DNA of 8,045 nt, taken from contig CALHIA010000077.1 in the NCBI GenBank assembly GCA_938030585.1, forward strand, positions 1-8,045, in the 5' to 3' direction. The stretch comes from an uncultured Candidatus Saccharibacteria bacterium (GTDB taxonomy: Bacteria > Patescibacteriota > Saccharimonadia > Saccharimonadales > Saccharimonadaceae). The notes below the pieces were generated by a model that was not told where the DNA came from, did no database searches, and saw only the letters and a list, made by a program, of their open reading frames with translations. Both the position numbers and the translations under genes were made by a program. This document shows, one piece after another, positions 1-5,770 of the stretch (position 1 is the first letter of the stretch; each line of letters begins with the position of its first letter).

Positions 1-2
1 GT

Positions 3-998
3 AAGGGGCCAAACTTGGATTATGCCGCAGAGGAATTAGCGAAGTTCTTGCGTAAGGAGAAGATTGATTTTGCGAACGTGATTGCGACTTCTTTAGACTC
101 TGATAATAAGATGCATAAATCATATCTAGATAACGTGGCTTACGAATTTGTGGTGCATCCAAATCGTCAACATTTGAGTTATCAGCCAGTTTCGTTGTTT
201 ACTAATAACATCTGGGAAACGCCGGCGCCGATGCGAATTATCGCAGTGTCGAACTCATTTTTTAACATTATTTCTTCGATGCGCGTGCATACTTTGAAGA
301 ATTTCGCTTCACATTCGCAACCATTTTTGGCGTTATCGAATATGGGTTACTGGAGTAAATTGACGATTGTGGAAGATGGCCACCAGTATTGGCGCTCACT
401 ATTTTACTTCAAGGGCGATTACAGTGTGAAGCCGATTCATATTCCGATTTATCAGGATGCGGTGCTGGAAAATGGTTTATGGAAGACCCTGAAAGCGCAA
501 TTTATTCAGCTAAGGCGCTGGGACTACGGAGCTTCGGATGTGGCTTATGTGGGGGTGAGGACTTTTTCGAAAGACCGCATGGAGCGTACCGGGATGAAAT
601 TCTGGCCATTGTTTGTAAAATTTGCCAGACTCCTTGAAGGTCACGTAACTTTAGCTTCGATCTCACCGATGGTGGCGTTTGGTGGTTGGGTACCAAAATT
701 ACTCAACGCTTCCTCGAAGGAACTCTTAACCTTTAACTTGCCAAATACAATTTCTTATGTGCAATTATTCGCTTCGATTGGTTTAATGGCGACGATTTTG
801 TTATCATTTGGCATGTTACCAAAACGCCCAGCCCATATCAAGAAGCCAAAGATTTTCATGCTGTTACAATGGCTTTTGATGCCAGTGGTAGCGATTATTT
901 ATCAATCTTTTACGGCGTTTTATTCGCAAACACGTTTGATGGTGGGGAATTATATGGAGAAGTTTGACGTCACGAAGAAAGTGGTGAAGAAGAAATAA
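3..998 (+). CDS. Family 2 membrane glycosyltransferase, C-terminal part (5' truncated by the window edge)
   Basis: The frame is open from base 3 to the TAA at 996-998, giving 331 residues. The in-frame TTG at 15 is probably not a true start, since the reading continues to the edge. Motifs of processive GT2 enzymes occur in order: DSD at residues 32-34 of the fragment (DxD, metal and nucleotide-sugar binding), VED at 123-125 (TED-type, catalytic base) and QLRRW at 169-173 (QxxRW, acceptor site). About three hydrophobic segments follow (roughly residues 205-228, 248-268 and 280-305), then a Lys-rich tail, so the enzyme probably sits in the cytoplasmic membrane with its active site inside. By family it transfers a sugar from a nucleotide sugar to build a surface polysaccharide or glycolipid. 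The actual sugar and acceptor cannot be read here. The N-terminal nucleotide-binding part lies outside the window. A terminator follows directly. Confidence 0.8.
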   Translation, partial: KGPNLDYAAEELAKFLRKEKIDFANVIATSLDSDNKMHKSYLDNVAYEFVVHPNRQHLSYQPVSLFTNNIWETPAPMRIIAVSNSFFNIISSMRVHTLKNFASHSQPFLALSNMGYWSKLTIVEDGHQYWRSLFYFKGDYSVKPIHIPIYQDAVLENGLWKTLKAQFIQLRRWDYGASDVAYVGVRTFSKDRMERTGMKFWPLFVKFARLLEGHVTLASISPMVAFGGWVPKLLNASSKELLTFNLPNTISYVQLFASIGLMATILLSFGMLPKRPAHIKKPKIFMLLQWLLMPVVAIIYQSFTAFYSQTRLMVGNYMEKFDVTKKVVKKK

Positions 999-1027
999 AA
1001 AAAGACGGATGTGAAATCCGTTTTTTT
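997..1027. terminator. Bidirectional intrinsic terminator between the glycosyltransferase and tRNA-Val
   Basis: ACGGAT (1005-1010) pairs with ATCCGT (1016-1021) around a GTGAA loop. A run of seven T follows at 1021-1027, and a run of seven A precedes it at 997-1003. The hairpin can therefore stop the glycosyltransferase transcript on the plus strand and the tRNA-Val transcript on the minus strand. The A-run overlaps the glycosyltransferase stop codon. Confidence 0.85.
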
Positions 1028-1040
1028 GATTAACTAAATC

Positions 1041-1117
1041 TGGTGGGTCGCGAGGGATTCGAACCCCCGACTTCCTCCGTGTAAAGGAGACACTCTAGCC
1101 AGCTGAGTTAGCGACCC
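1041..1117 (-). tRNA. tRNA-Val (anticodon UAC), CCA encoded
   Basis: Read on the minus strand this is a 77-nt cloverleaf. The acceptor arms GGGTCGC and GCGACCC are fully complementary. The D arm is CTC/GAG. The anticodon arm is TCTCC/GGAGG with loop TTTACAC, giving anticodon TAC for valine. There is a 5-nt variable loop. The T arm is GGGGG/CCCTC with loop TTCGAAT. Discriminator A is followed by a genome-encoded CCA at 1041-1043. No mismatch suggests a pseudogene. It is transcribed away from thrS and ends at the shared bidirectional terminator. Confidence 0.96.
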
Positions 1118-1125
1118 ATAGATGT

Positions 1126-1134
1126 ATTTTACCA
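1126..1134 (-). promoter_or_regulatory. Extended -10 promoter of tRNA-Val
   Basis: On the minus strand this reads TGGTAAAAT, an extended -10 box. Transcription would begin near 1119, only about two bases before the mature tRNA 5' end at 1117. No good -35 box is visible at 16-18 bp spacing. The same motif type precedes several other genes in the window. Confidence 0.6.
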
Positions 1135-1141
1135 TAAAATG

Positions 1142-1150
1142 TGTTAAAAT
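1142..1150 (+). promoter_or_regulatory. Extended -10 promoter of thrS
   Basis: TGTTAAAAT matches an extended -10 and would start transcription near 1157, leaving a leader of about 30 nt. That is too short for a T-box or another large leader-type regulator. It lies back to back with the tRNA-Val promoter, with the two -10 elements about 8 bp apart on opposite strands. Confidence 0.55.
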
Positions 1151-1186
1151 AAAAGAAATATTTTGAGTAATTAGAAAGAAGGCAGA

Positions 1187-2977
1187 ATGTGTAACCTATG
1201 TGGTGAAGATGAGCAAAATGTAATGAAAATGCGCCATACACTTAGTCATGTTTTAGCTGCCGCTTTGGTTGAAATGTATCCAGGAGTGCAGTTTGGCGTG
1301 GGTCCAGCGACAGCAACTGGTTTTTATTATGATATTGATCTTTCGGAAGTGAAAGATGCAGAGGGAAATGTGATGAAAATCACCGATGCTGATCTTCCGA
1401 AGATTCAGAAAAAAATGTATTCAATCATTAATAAGAAATTGGAATTGACCTATTCTGAGAAGAGTCGCGAGGAGGCTTTGGCTTGGGCAAAAGAGAATCA
1501 CCAAAAATATAAGGTGGAACTGATCGAAGATTTGCCAGAATCAGAGACTATTTCTTTCTATCAATTAGGGGATTTTACGGATCTCTGTAAGGGGCCACAC
1601 GTAGAAAATACCGGTAAGGTGGGTGCATTTAAATTAATTAAGGTAGCGGGTGCGTACTGGCGCGGGGACGAAAAACGTGAAATGTTGACCCGTATTTATG
1701 GTGTAGCCTTCGAAACGGAAGAGGAACTGAAGGAGTATCTGCAGCGGCTAGAAGAAGCCAAAGCCCGTGACCATCGTAAATTGGGTAAGGAGCTAGATTT
1801 ATTTAGTTTTTCAGAATTAGTAGGTGCAGGTTTGCCACTCTTCTCGCCTCGTGGGACAGTACTGCGTGATGTTTTGACGAATTATTCCTTGTCACTACGG
1901 GCAAGACACGGTTTTGAGAGAGTTTGGACGCCACATATTACGAAGTTGGATCTCTATAAGGCTTCTGGCCATTATGCAAAGTTTGGTGCAGAGCTATTCT
2001 TGGTATATTCTCAGGTGAACGGGGAAGAATTTGCTTTGAAACCAATGAACTGTCCACATCATGCGCAAATTTTCGCCAGTCGTCCACGTACCTATAAGGA
2101 AATGCCGGTGCGCTATATGGAATCTACGACTGATTACCGTGATGAGAAGTCGGGTGAGCTGGGTGGATTATCGCGTGTGCGCTCTTTGACTCAAGATGAT
2201 ACTCATGTTTTCTGTCGTAAGGAGCAGATTAAGGCAGAAATCCAGAACTTAGTCGGGATCGTGCGTGAACTCTATACCGTAGTGGGGATGAGTAAATTAC
2301 GTGCTCGCTTATCTTATCGCAATGATGAGGATAAATATCTCGGTGATAAGTCACTTTGGGAAATGGCACAGGCGCAGATTAAGGAAGCGGCGATCGAAAA
2401 CGGTTTGGACTACTTCGAAATGGAAGGGGAAGCTGCTTTTTATGGACCGAAGATTGACTTTATGGCGGAAGATGCGATTGGTCGTGAACATCAAGTAGCG
2501 ACAATTCAGCTAGATTTTGTGCAGCCGGAACGCTTTGGTTTGACTTTTGTGAATGAGAATGGCGAAAAAGAACAGCCAGTGATGATTCATCATGCGACTT
2601 TGGGTTCAATTGAGCGTTTTATGTCGGTATTCATCGAACATACTTCGGGTTGGTTCCCATTCTGGTGTGCGCCAGAACAGGTGCGTATTCTGACAGTGAA
2701 TGACCAAGTCTTAGATTATGTAGAAAAAATTAAGCAGATCTTGAGTGAAGTGACATTAGAGACACCTTTGAAGCATAATGATTTGCGTTTTACTGCGGAT
2801 GTATCTGATGAGTCGCTCGGAAAGAAGATTAAGCGCGCAGTTTCGATGAAAACACCGGTGCTATTGATCGTCGGTGAGCGTGATAAGGAAAATGGCACGG
2901 TTTCAGTACGTGAAAAGGATACAGAAAAGACTGTGGCATTAACGGAACTTGCGGAATATTTAAAAAATATTGAATAA
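1187..2977 (+). CDS. thrS: Threonyl-tRNA synthetase lacking the N-terminal TGS domain
   Basis: This cytoplasmic class II synthetase charges tRNA-Thr with threonine using ATP. It has 596 residues, against about 640 in E. coli. The missing part is the N1 (TGS) domain, since the protein opens almost directly in the N2 editing domain. Editing-site residues are present: HTLSH (H17, H21) and CKGPH (C134, H138). The catalytic core runs from about 205 to 490. Its zinc ligands are C289 in MNCPHH, H340 in DDTHVFC and H468 in IHHATLGS. The C289-H340 spacing of 51 equals that of the E. coli pair C334-H385. Motif 2 holds RVRSLTQDD. The anticodon-binding domain fills the last 105 or so residues. The chosen ATG has AAGAAGG upstream (1176-1182), only 4 nt away. 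The N-terminal MCNLCGEDE, with a CxxC, is not part of the usual family. M13 or M15 are possible alternative starts but have no ribosome binding site. Confidence 0.96.
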   Translation: MCNLCGEDEQNVMKMRHTLSHVLAAALVEMYPGVQFGVGPATATGFYYDIDLSEVKDAEGNVMKITDADLPKIQKKMYSIINKKLELTYSEKSREEALAWAKENHQKYKVELIEDLPESETISFYQLGDFTDLCKGPHVENTGKVGAFKLIKVAGAYWRGDEKREMLTRIYGVAFETEEELKEYLQRLEEAKARDHRKLGKELDLFSFSELVGAGLPLFSPRGTVLRDVLTNYSLSLRARHGFERVWTPHITKLDLYKASGHYAKFGAELFLVYSQVNGEEFALKPMNCPHHAQIFASRPRTYKEMPVRYMESTTDYRDEKSGELGGLSRVRSLTQDDTHVFCRKEQIKAEIQNLVGIVRELYTVVGMSKLRARLSYRNDEDKYLGDKSLWEMAQAQIKEAAIENGLDYFEMEGEAAFYGPKIDFMAEDAIGREHQVATIQLDFVQPERFGLTFVNENGEKEQPVMIHHATLGSIERFMSVFIEHTSGWFPFWCAPEQVRILTVNDQVLDYVEKIKQILSEVTLETPLKHNDLRFTADVSDESLGKKIKRAVSMKTPVLLIVGERDKENGTVSVREKDTEKTVALTELAEYLKNIE

Positions 2978-2985
2978 TTAGGGGA

Positions 2986-3027
2986 CTGGTCAGTGAGGTT
3001 TACAGGGGTGGCACTGGCCAGATTTTT
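2986..3027 (+). terminator. Intrinsic terminator after thrS
   Basis: CTGGTCAGTG (2986-2995) pairs with CACTGGCCAG (3012-3021), giving a 10-bp stem with one G-T wobble and a 16-nt loop. ATTTTT follows. It lies 8 bp past the thrS stop and should separate thrS from miaA. The large loop and short T-run make it moderate in strength. Confidence 0.75.
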
Positions 3028-3032
3028 ATAGT
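3027..3032 (+). promoter_or_regulatory. Possible -10 box for a leaderless miaA transcript
   Basis: TATAGT begins in the last T of the upstream terminator. Its last base is 6 bp before the miaA ATG at 3038, so transcription would start at or next to the start codon. No ribosome binding site is visible before miaA. There is no TG extension and no clear -35, so this is a weak call. Confidence 0.3.
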
Positions 3033-3037
3033 TAAAA

Positions 3038-3775
3038 ATGAACACTAAAATTATAGTAATCGTGGGGCCGACAGCATCCGGAAAGACGGCGGTAGCGGTG
3101 GAGCTGGCAAAGCGTCTTAATGGTGAGATTATCAGCGCAGATTCGCGGACGATTTTTCAAGGGATGGATATTGGTACAGCGAAACCAGACCTGATAGAGC
3201 GCGGCGGAATACCACATTTTGGTTTTGATTTAGTGCGACCGGATGAGAGATTCACGGTAGTGGACTGGAAAAACTATGCGAAAGAGAAGATTGCTGAGAT
3301 TTTGGCGCGTGGCAAGCAACCGATTGTGGTGGGAGGAACGGGGCTTTATGTGGATGCATTGGTGTTTGATTATCAATTCTCAGAGGAAGCGAAGAAGGGG
3401 GAGCTTGATCGGAAAAAAATGGGGGATGAGTACGAAATTTATGGTATTTTAACTGACCGTGAAGAGCTTGGTAAGCGTATTAAAAAACGTGTTCAGTCGA
3501 TGTTTAATGAAGAACTATATGCAGAATGCCGCAAACTGGCTTCTAGGTATGATTTTGGACTGCCTGCGATGAAAAGCAATATTTATCGATATGTTTGGGA
3601 TTATTTGAACGGAGTTTCGAGCCTGGAGGAGGCGATAAATTTAGCTTCGACCTCAGATTTTCAACTAGCAAAACGACAGATGACTTGGTTTAAACGTAAT
3701 CCGGAAATAAAATGGTACAAGCGTGAGGAGATTTTAAGAAAGATTTTGGTAGAGTTTCAGGCTGAACACTACTAA
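3038..3775 (+). CDS. miaA: tRNA dimethylallyltransferase MiaA, shortened form
   Basis: MiaA transfers a dimethylallyl group to N6 of A37 in tRNAs that read codons starting with U. The ATP-type P-loop GPTASGKT is at residues 10-17. The family block ADSRTIFQGMDIGTAKP follows at 34-50 and contains the catalytic Asp35. VGGTGLYVDAL lies near residue 100, and the C-terminal signature AKRQMTWFKRNPEIKWY is intact. The protein has 245 residues against roughly 300-316 in most bacteria. The loss falls after VGGTGLY: the helical insertion that normally carries the DP..A..I...D..R..RALE-type block is absent, and the sequence passes quickly to LTDREELGKRIKKRV. The usual GYKE-like block is replaced by NIYRYVWDYL. 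There is no Shine-Dalgarno sequence, so translation may be leaderless. I am confident of the family; whether the modification chemistry is preserved is an inference from the intact catalytic motifs. Confidence 0.9.
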   Translation: MNTKIIVIVGPTASGKTAVAVELAKRLNGEIISADSRTIFQGMDIGTAKPDLIERGGIPHFGFDLVRPDERFTVVDWKNYAKEKIAEILARGKQPIVVGGTGLYVDALVFDYQFSEEAKKGELDRKKMGDEYEIYGILTDREELGKRIKKRVQSMFNEELYAECRKLASRYDFGLPAMKSNIYRYVWDYLNGVSSLEEAINLASTSDFQLAKRQMTWFKRNPEIKWYKREEILRKILVEFQAEHY

Positions 3776-3789
3776 AATACAGCTTCTGG

Positions 3790-3798
3790 TGCTAAAAT
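3790..3798 (+). promoter_or_regulatory. Extended -10 promoter of the winged-helix gene
   Basis: TGCTAAAAT matches the extended -10 type seen elsewhere in the window. Its last base lies 9 bp before the ATG at 3808. Transcription should start at about 3805-3808, leaving zero to three leader bases. No Shine-Dalgarno sequence is present, which supports a leaderless mRNA. It fills most of the 32-bp gap after miaA. Confidence 0.55.
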
Positions 3799-3807
3799 AT
3801 AAGTAAT

Positions 3808-4413
3808 ATGGGCAAAGAAAATACAACTCCTTTAGAAAAATTGTTCGGCTCGAAAACGCGAACAAAATTATTATCACTATTTTTTAGCAACATCGAGCGT
3901 TCCTATTATGTCAGGGAAATGACCAGGGTAATTGATGAACAAATTAATTCCGTACGTCGTGAATTAAGTAATCTTGAATCAATTGGCGTGATTAAGAACG
4001 AAACCTATGATAATAAGGTTTATTATTCAGCGAACACCAAGCATCCATTTGCGAGAGCGTTAAATATGATGTTTTCGACCAAAGTTGATAAAGTATTAGT
4101 AGAGACTGCAGTAAAAGATAGTACTTGGGATGAATATATTCGCCCAGTAAAGTCATATCTGAGTTTCCTATTTGTGACGAACCGCGTGCCAGGACAAGAT
4201 GGAATTGATATGCTGATCGTGGGGGATGATAGGACGAAAAAGCTTTCGCGTTGGGCGGAAGTAGTAGAGAAAAAAGAGGGGAAGCCATTAAATTATGTAA
4301 TCATTTCGCGTGATGATTTTAAATATCGTTTGAGTGTAAAAGATAGATTCTTAAAAGAAATTATGGAAATGCAGCACATTGTCCAATATGATCCAGAAGG
4401 AATGTTGAATTAG
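3808..4413 (+). CDS. Winged-helix DNA-binding protein with a degenerate nucleotidyltransferase-like domain
   Basis: The protein has 201 residues and no membrane segment or signal peptide. Residues about 9-75 look like a winged helix: helices at LEKLFGSKTRTKLLSLFF and YYVREMTRVI, a recognition helix around INSVRRELSNLESIGVI, and a wing at KVYYSAN. Residues about 115-195 resemble the small nucleotidyltransferase domain that follows a winged helix in many archaeal and bacterial regulators: LSFLFVTNR, then DGIDMLIVGDD, then LNYVIISRDDFKYRL. Where that family has GSxxxG and DxD, this protein has T124-N125 and D131-G132-I133-D134, so the glycine-serine pair and one catalytic Asp are gone. It is therefore probably a DNA-binding regulator that uses the fold as a non-catalytic sensor or scaffold. 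Its target is unknown; the nearest candidates are its own promoter and the gene downstream. The family call is moderate and rests on motif reading alone. Confidence 0.65.
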   Translation: MGKENTTPLEKLFGSKTRTKLLSLFFSNIERSYYVREMTRVIDEQINSVRRELSNLESIGVIKNETYDNKVYYSANTKHPFARALNMMFSTKVDKVLVETAVKDSTWDEYIRPVKSYLSFLFVTNRVPGQDGIDMLIVGDDRTKKLSRWAEVVEKKEGKPLNYVIISRDDFKYRLSVKDRFLKEIMEMQHIVQYDPEGMLN

Positions 4414-4419
4414 TAAAAT
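4414..4419 (+). promoter_or_regulatory. Possible -10 box for the small beta-lactamase-fold gene
   Basis: TAAAAT directly follows the stop codon of the winged-helix gene, preceded by TAG rather than TGN. It would start transcription near 4426. Cotranscription with the upstream gene is equally possible, since no terminator lies in the 37-bp gap. Confidence 0.3.
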
Positions 4420-4440
4420 AGCGGGGTGGCCGAACAAATA

Positions 4441-4447
4441 AAGGAGG
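4441..4447 (+). promoter_or_regulatory. Strong Shine-Dalgarno, unusually close to its start
   Basis: AAGGAGG is a full match to the anti-Shine-Dalgarno core. Only three bases separate it from the ATG at 4451, against the usual 5-9. It fixes the start codon and shows that this organism uses Shine-Dalgarno initiation alongside apparently leaderless genes. Confidence 0.75.
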
Positions 4448-4450
4448 AAA

Positions 4451-4903
4451 ATGTTTGAATTAGAAAGTAAAAGTCCAGAAACTATCACGATTAAGACTAG
4501 TACAAAACAGATTACGATTAATTTCGTAGAAGGTACTATTGCGGCTGACCTTGGTGTAGGTGTGATTAGTGGCCCGGGTGAATATGAAATTGGGGAAGTA
4601 TCCATCTTAGGTGTACCAGTAATGAATAATACAAAAACCATCTATGATGTGAGCGTCTCTGGGGTGCGTATCGGTATCTTGGGTGATGTTGAAGAGGGGT
4701 TAGATGATATTGGTGTCTCAGATATCCTTTGTACTAGCTCAGTGCGCGCAATTAGAGAAATTGGACCTAAACTTATCGTAGCGACGGGGAATGTCGATGG
4801 TATGGTGGCGGAACTTAAATTAAGTGCTCGCACGGAAAAGAAACTTAAGATTAAACGTGTAGAAGATTTACCAACTACACAAGAAGTGGTAGTGCTTAAT
4901 TAA
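4451..4903 (+). CDS. Truncated metallo-beta-lactamase-fold protein without the metal-binding motif
   Basis: The protein has 150 residues and no signal peptide or membrane segment. It resembles the later part of UlaG-like metal-dependent hydrolases of the metallo-beta-lactamase fold. GPGEYEI is at 41-47, followed by an edge strand EVSILGVPV, then TIYDVSVSGVRIGILGD (63-79) and a strand-helix unit SDILCTSSVRAIREIGPKLI. The family's HxHxDH signature, which should lie before GPGEYEI, is absent; the N-terminus has only about 40 residues there and no histidine. Asp79 of the GD motif remains, but metal-dependent hydrolysis looks impossible. The gene is not freshly broken: it has a strong ribosome binding site, a clean frame and its own terminator, so it is probably a stable non-catalytic relative with a binding or structural role. 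It may be cotranscribed with the winged-helix gene 37 bp upstream. I cannot name a specific function. Confidence 0.65.
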   Translation: MFELESKSPETITIKTSTKQITINFVEGTIAADLGVGVISGPGEYEIGEVSILGVPVMNNTKTIYDVSVSGVRIGILGDVEEGLDDIGVSDILCTSSVRAIREIGPKLIVATGNVDGMVAELKLSARTEKKLKIKRVEDLPTTQEVVVLN

Positions 4904-5020
4904 AAAATGTATTCAAAGAACTCGCGAAATAGCGAGTTTTTTGATGAGGCATGATAAAGTGGTGGGGGGATTGTATAAAAAATGTGTTCAGTGGTAAATT
5001 CTGAGTAAAAATAGTGTTCA
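4904..5020 (+). repeat. Three short A-run/TTCA direct repeats upstream of the M50 gene
   Basis: AAAATGTATTCA ends at 4914, AAAAAATGTGTTCA occupies 4977-4990 and AAAAATAGTGTTCA occupies 5007-5020. The last two share GTGTTCA with 30 bp between equivalent positions, about three helical turns. They could be regulator sites upstream of the M50 promoter, but in AT-rich DNA chance remains a real explanation. Nothing else gene-like is seen in the spacer 4943-5050. Confidence 0.25.
4919..4942 (+). terminator. Intrinsic terminator after the beta-lactamase-fold gene
   Basis: AACTCGC (4919-4925) pairs with GCGAGTT (4932-4938) around a GAAATA loop. Six T follow the GC-rich part at 4937-4942. It lies 15 bp past the stop codon and is a compact, strong-looking terminator. 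Confidence 0.88.
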
Positions 5021-5051
5021 TGGTTGACTGGATAGGTTTGAGGCTTGGGGG

Positions 5052-5060
5052 TGATATAAT
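5052..5060 (+). promoter_or_regulatory. Extended -10 promoter of the M50 protease gene
   Basis: TGATATAAT contains a perfect TATAAT with a TG extension. Its last base is 6 bp before the ATG at 5067, so the expected start site falls on the start codon itself. A TTGACT at 5024-5029 is 25 bp away, too far to be a normal -35. The gene is probably expressed as a leaderless mRNA. Confidence 0.7.
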
Positions 5061-5066
5061 ATAGGT

Positions 5067-5711
5067 ATGAATATGAACCCATATAATCTTATAATTGTCT
5101 TTATAGTTATCATTATTTCTACGGTGTTGCATGAGGTGGCGCATGGTTATGCGGCATACTTCCAGGGGGATACGACGGCGAAGGATGAGGGAAGATTATC
5201 ACTAAACCCATTAGTGCACCTAGACTTATTTACTTCGGTAATTCTGCCAGTTTTACTGTATCTTACTGGCGGAGTGGTGCTGGGTGCGGCGAAACCGGTG
5301 CCAGTTGATAGAAGAAACCTGAGGAACGGGGAAGGCTCGATGGCGATTGTGGCGTTAGCTGGACCACTGATGAACCTTTTGATTGCATTTTTGGCGTTTT
5401 TAATCGGGCACTTTACGGGATTCTTAGATGATAGGGGGGTGATGGGATTCATCTTTGGGCAAACAGTGATTATGAATCTAGGATTTATGGCTTTTAATTT
5501 AATTCCAATCCCACCATTAGATGGGTCTAGGGTGCTATATTATTTCTTATCGGATAAACTTAGGGATGTGATGGACTTTATCGAAATGCGAATGGGGATT
5601 TTGTTCGTTTATTTGTTCTTGGTGGTCTTTGGTAGTGCACTGTCGACTCTAACTTATAATGTAATGGTGGGAATTTTAAGTGTATTTTATCTGTTAGTCG
5701 GGGCAGCTTAA
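5067..5711 (+). CDS. Site-2 protease family (M50) intramembrane zinc metalloprotease
   Basis: The protein has 214 residues and is strongly hydrophobic, with about five or six membrane segments. The first segment contains HEVAH (residues 22-26), the HExxH zinc motif with catalytic Glu23. GDTTAKDEGRLSLNPLVHLD (34-53) is typical of the short M50 branch (YwhC-like). AGPLMN (98-103) is the conserved GP..N loop, and NLIPIPPLDG carries the third zinc ligand, Asp152. All catalytic elements are present. There is no PDZ or CBS domain, so this is the minimal form. Family members cut transmembrane segments of anti-sigma factors or clear signal-peptide remnants; the substrate here is unknown and no anti-sigma gene is adjacent. 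The start at 5067 fits the leaderless promoter; the ATG two codons later is an alternative. It is flanked by a terminator and by the small RNA promoter, so it is probably monocistronic. Confidence 0.93.
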   Translation: MNMNPYNLIIVFIVIIISTVLHEVAHGYAAYFQGDTTAKDEGRLSLNPLVHLDLFTSVILPVLLYLTGGVVLGAAKPVPVDRRNLRNGEGSMAIVALAGPLMNLLIAFLAFLIGHFTGFLDDRGVMGFIFGQTVIMNLGFMAFNLIPIPPLDGSRVLYYFLSDKLRDVMDFIEMRMGILFVYLFLVVFGSALSTLTYNVMVGILSVFYLLVGAA

Positions 5712-5735
5712 CCTGTAATTTTAAGATTTTGACAT

Positions 5736-5764
5736 TTGCAGAAAGTTTTTCAAACTGCTATAAT
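5736..5764 (+). promoter_or_regulatory. Promoter of the structured small RNA
   Basis: TATAAT at 5759-5764 is preceded by TGC, making a full extended -10. TTGCAG at 5736-5741 lies at exactly 17 bp spacing as a fair -35. A consensus TTGACA at 5729-5734 is 24 bp away and too distant to pair with it. The predicted start is about 5771, the first base of the RNA closing stem. This is the most complete promoter in the window and drives no protein gene directly. Confidence 0.75.
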
Positions 5765-5770
5765 CAAATT

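Noticed and set aside
389..637. Cys-rich 82-residue open frame with CxxC-like pairs on the plus strand.
   Set aside because: It is a shifted reading of the glycosyltransferase across its conserved QxxRW region; the cysteines are a by-product.
1118..1186. A T-box leader before thrS.
   Set aside because: The whole leader is only about 30 nt after the predicted start and contains neither a specifier hairpin nor a T-box sequence.
4421..4447. GCGGGGTGGCCGAAC resembles the 5' end and D arm of a serine- or leucine-type tRNA.
   Set aside because: No matching acceptor strand, anticodon arm or T arm follows; the sequence passes straight into a Shine-Dalgarno and a coding region.
4896..5144. Minus-strand open frames across the spacer before the M50 gene.
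   Set aside because: Low-complexity translations rich in His, Tyr and Phe, overlapping a terminator, a promoter and the M50 start, with no initiation signal.
5724..5734. Consensus TTGACA at 5729-5734 as the -35 of the small RNA promoter.
   Set aside because: It is 24 bp from the TATAAT; TTGCAG at 17 bp together with the extended -10 is a better fit.
5738..5758. Inverted repeat AGTTT/AAACT and flanking GCAG/CTGC between the -35 and -10 of the small RNA promoter, possibly an operator.
   Set aside because: The two symmetries have different centres and the arms are only four or five bases, which is expected by chance in AT-rich DNA.
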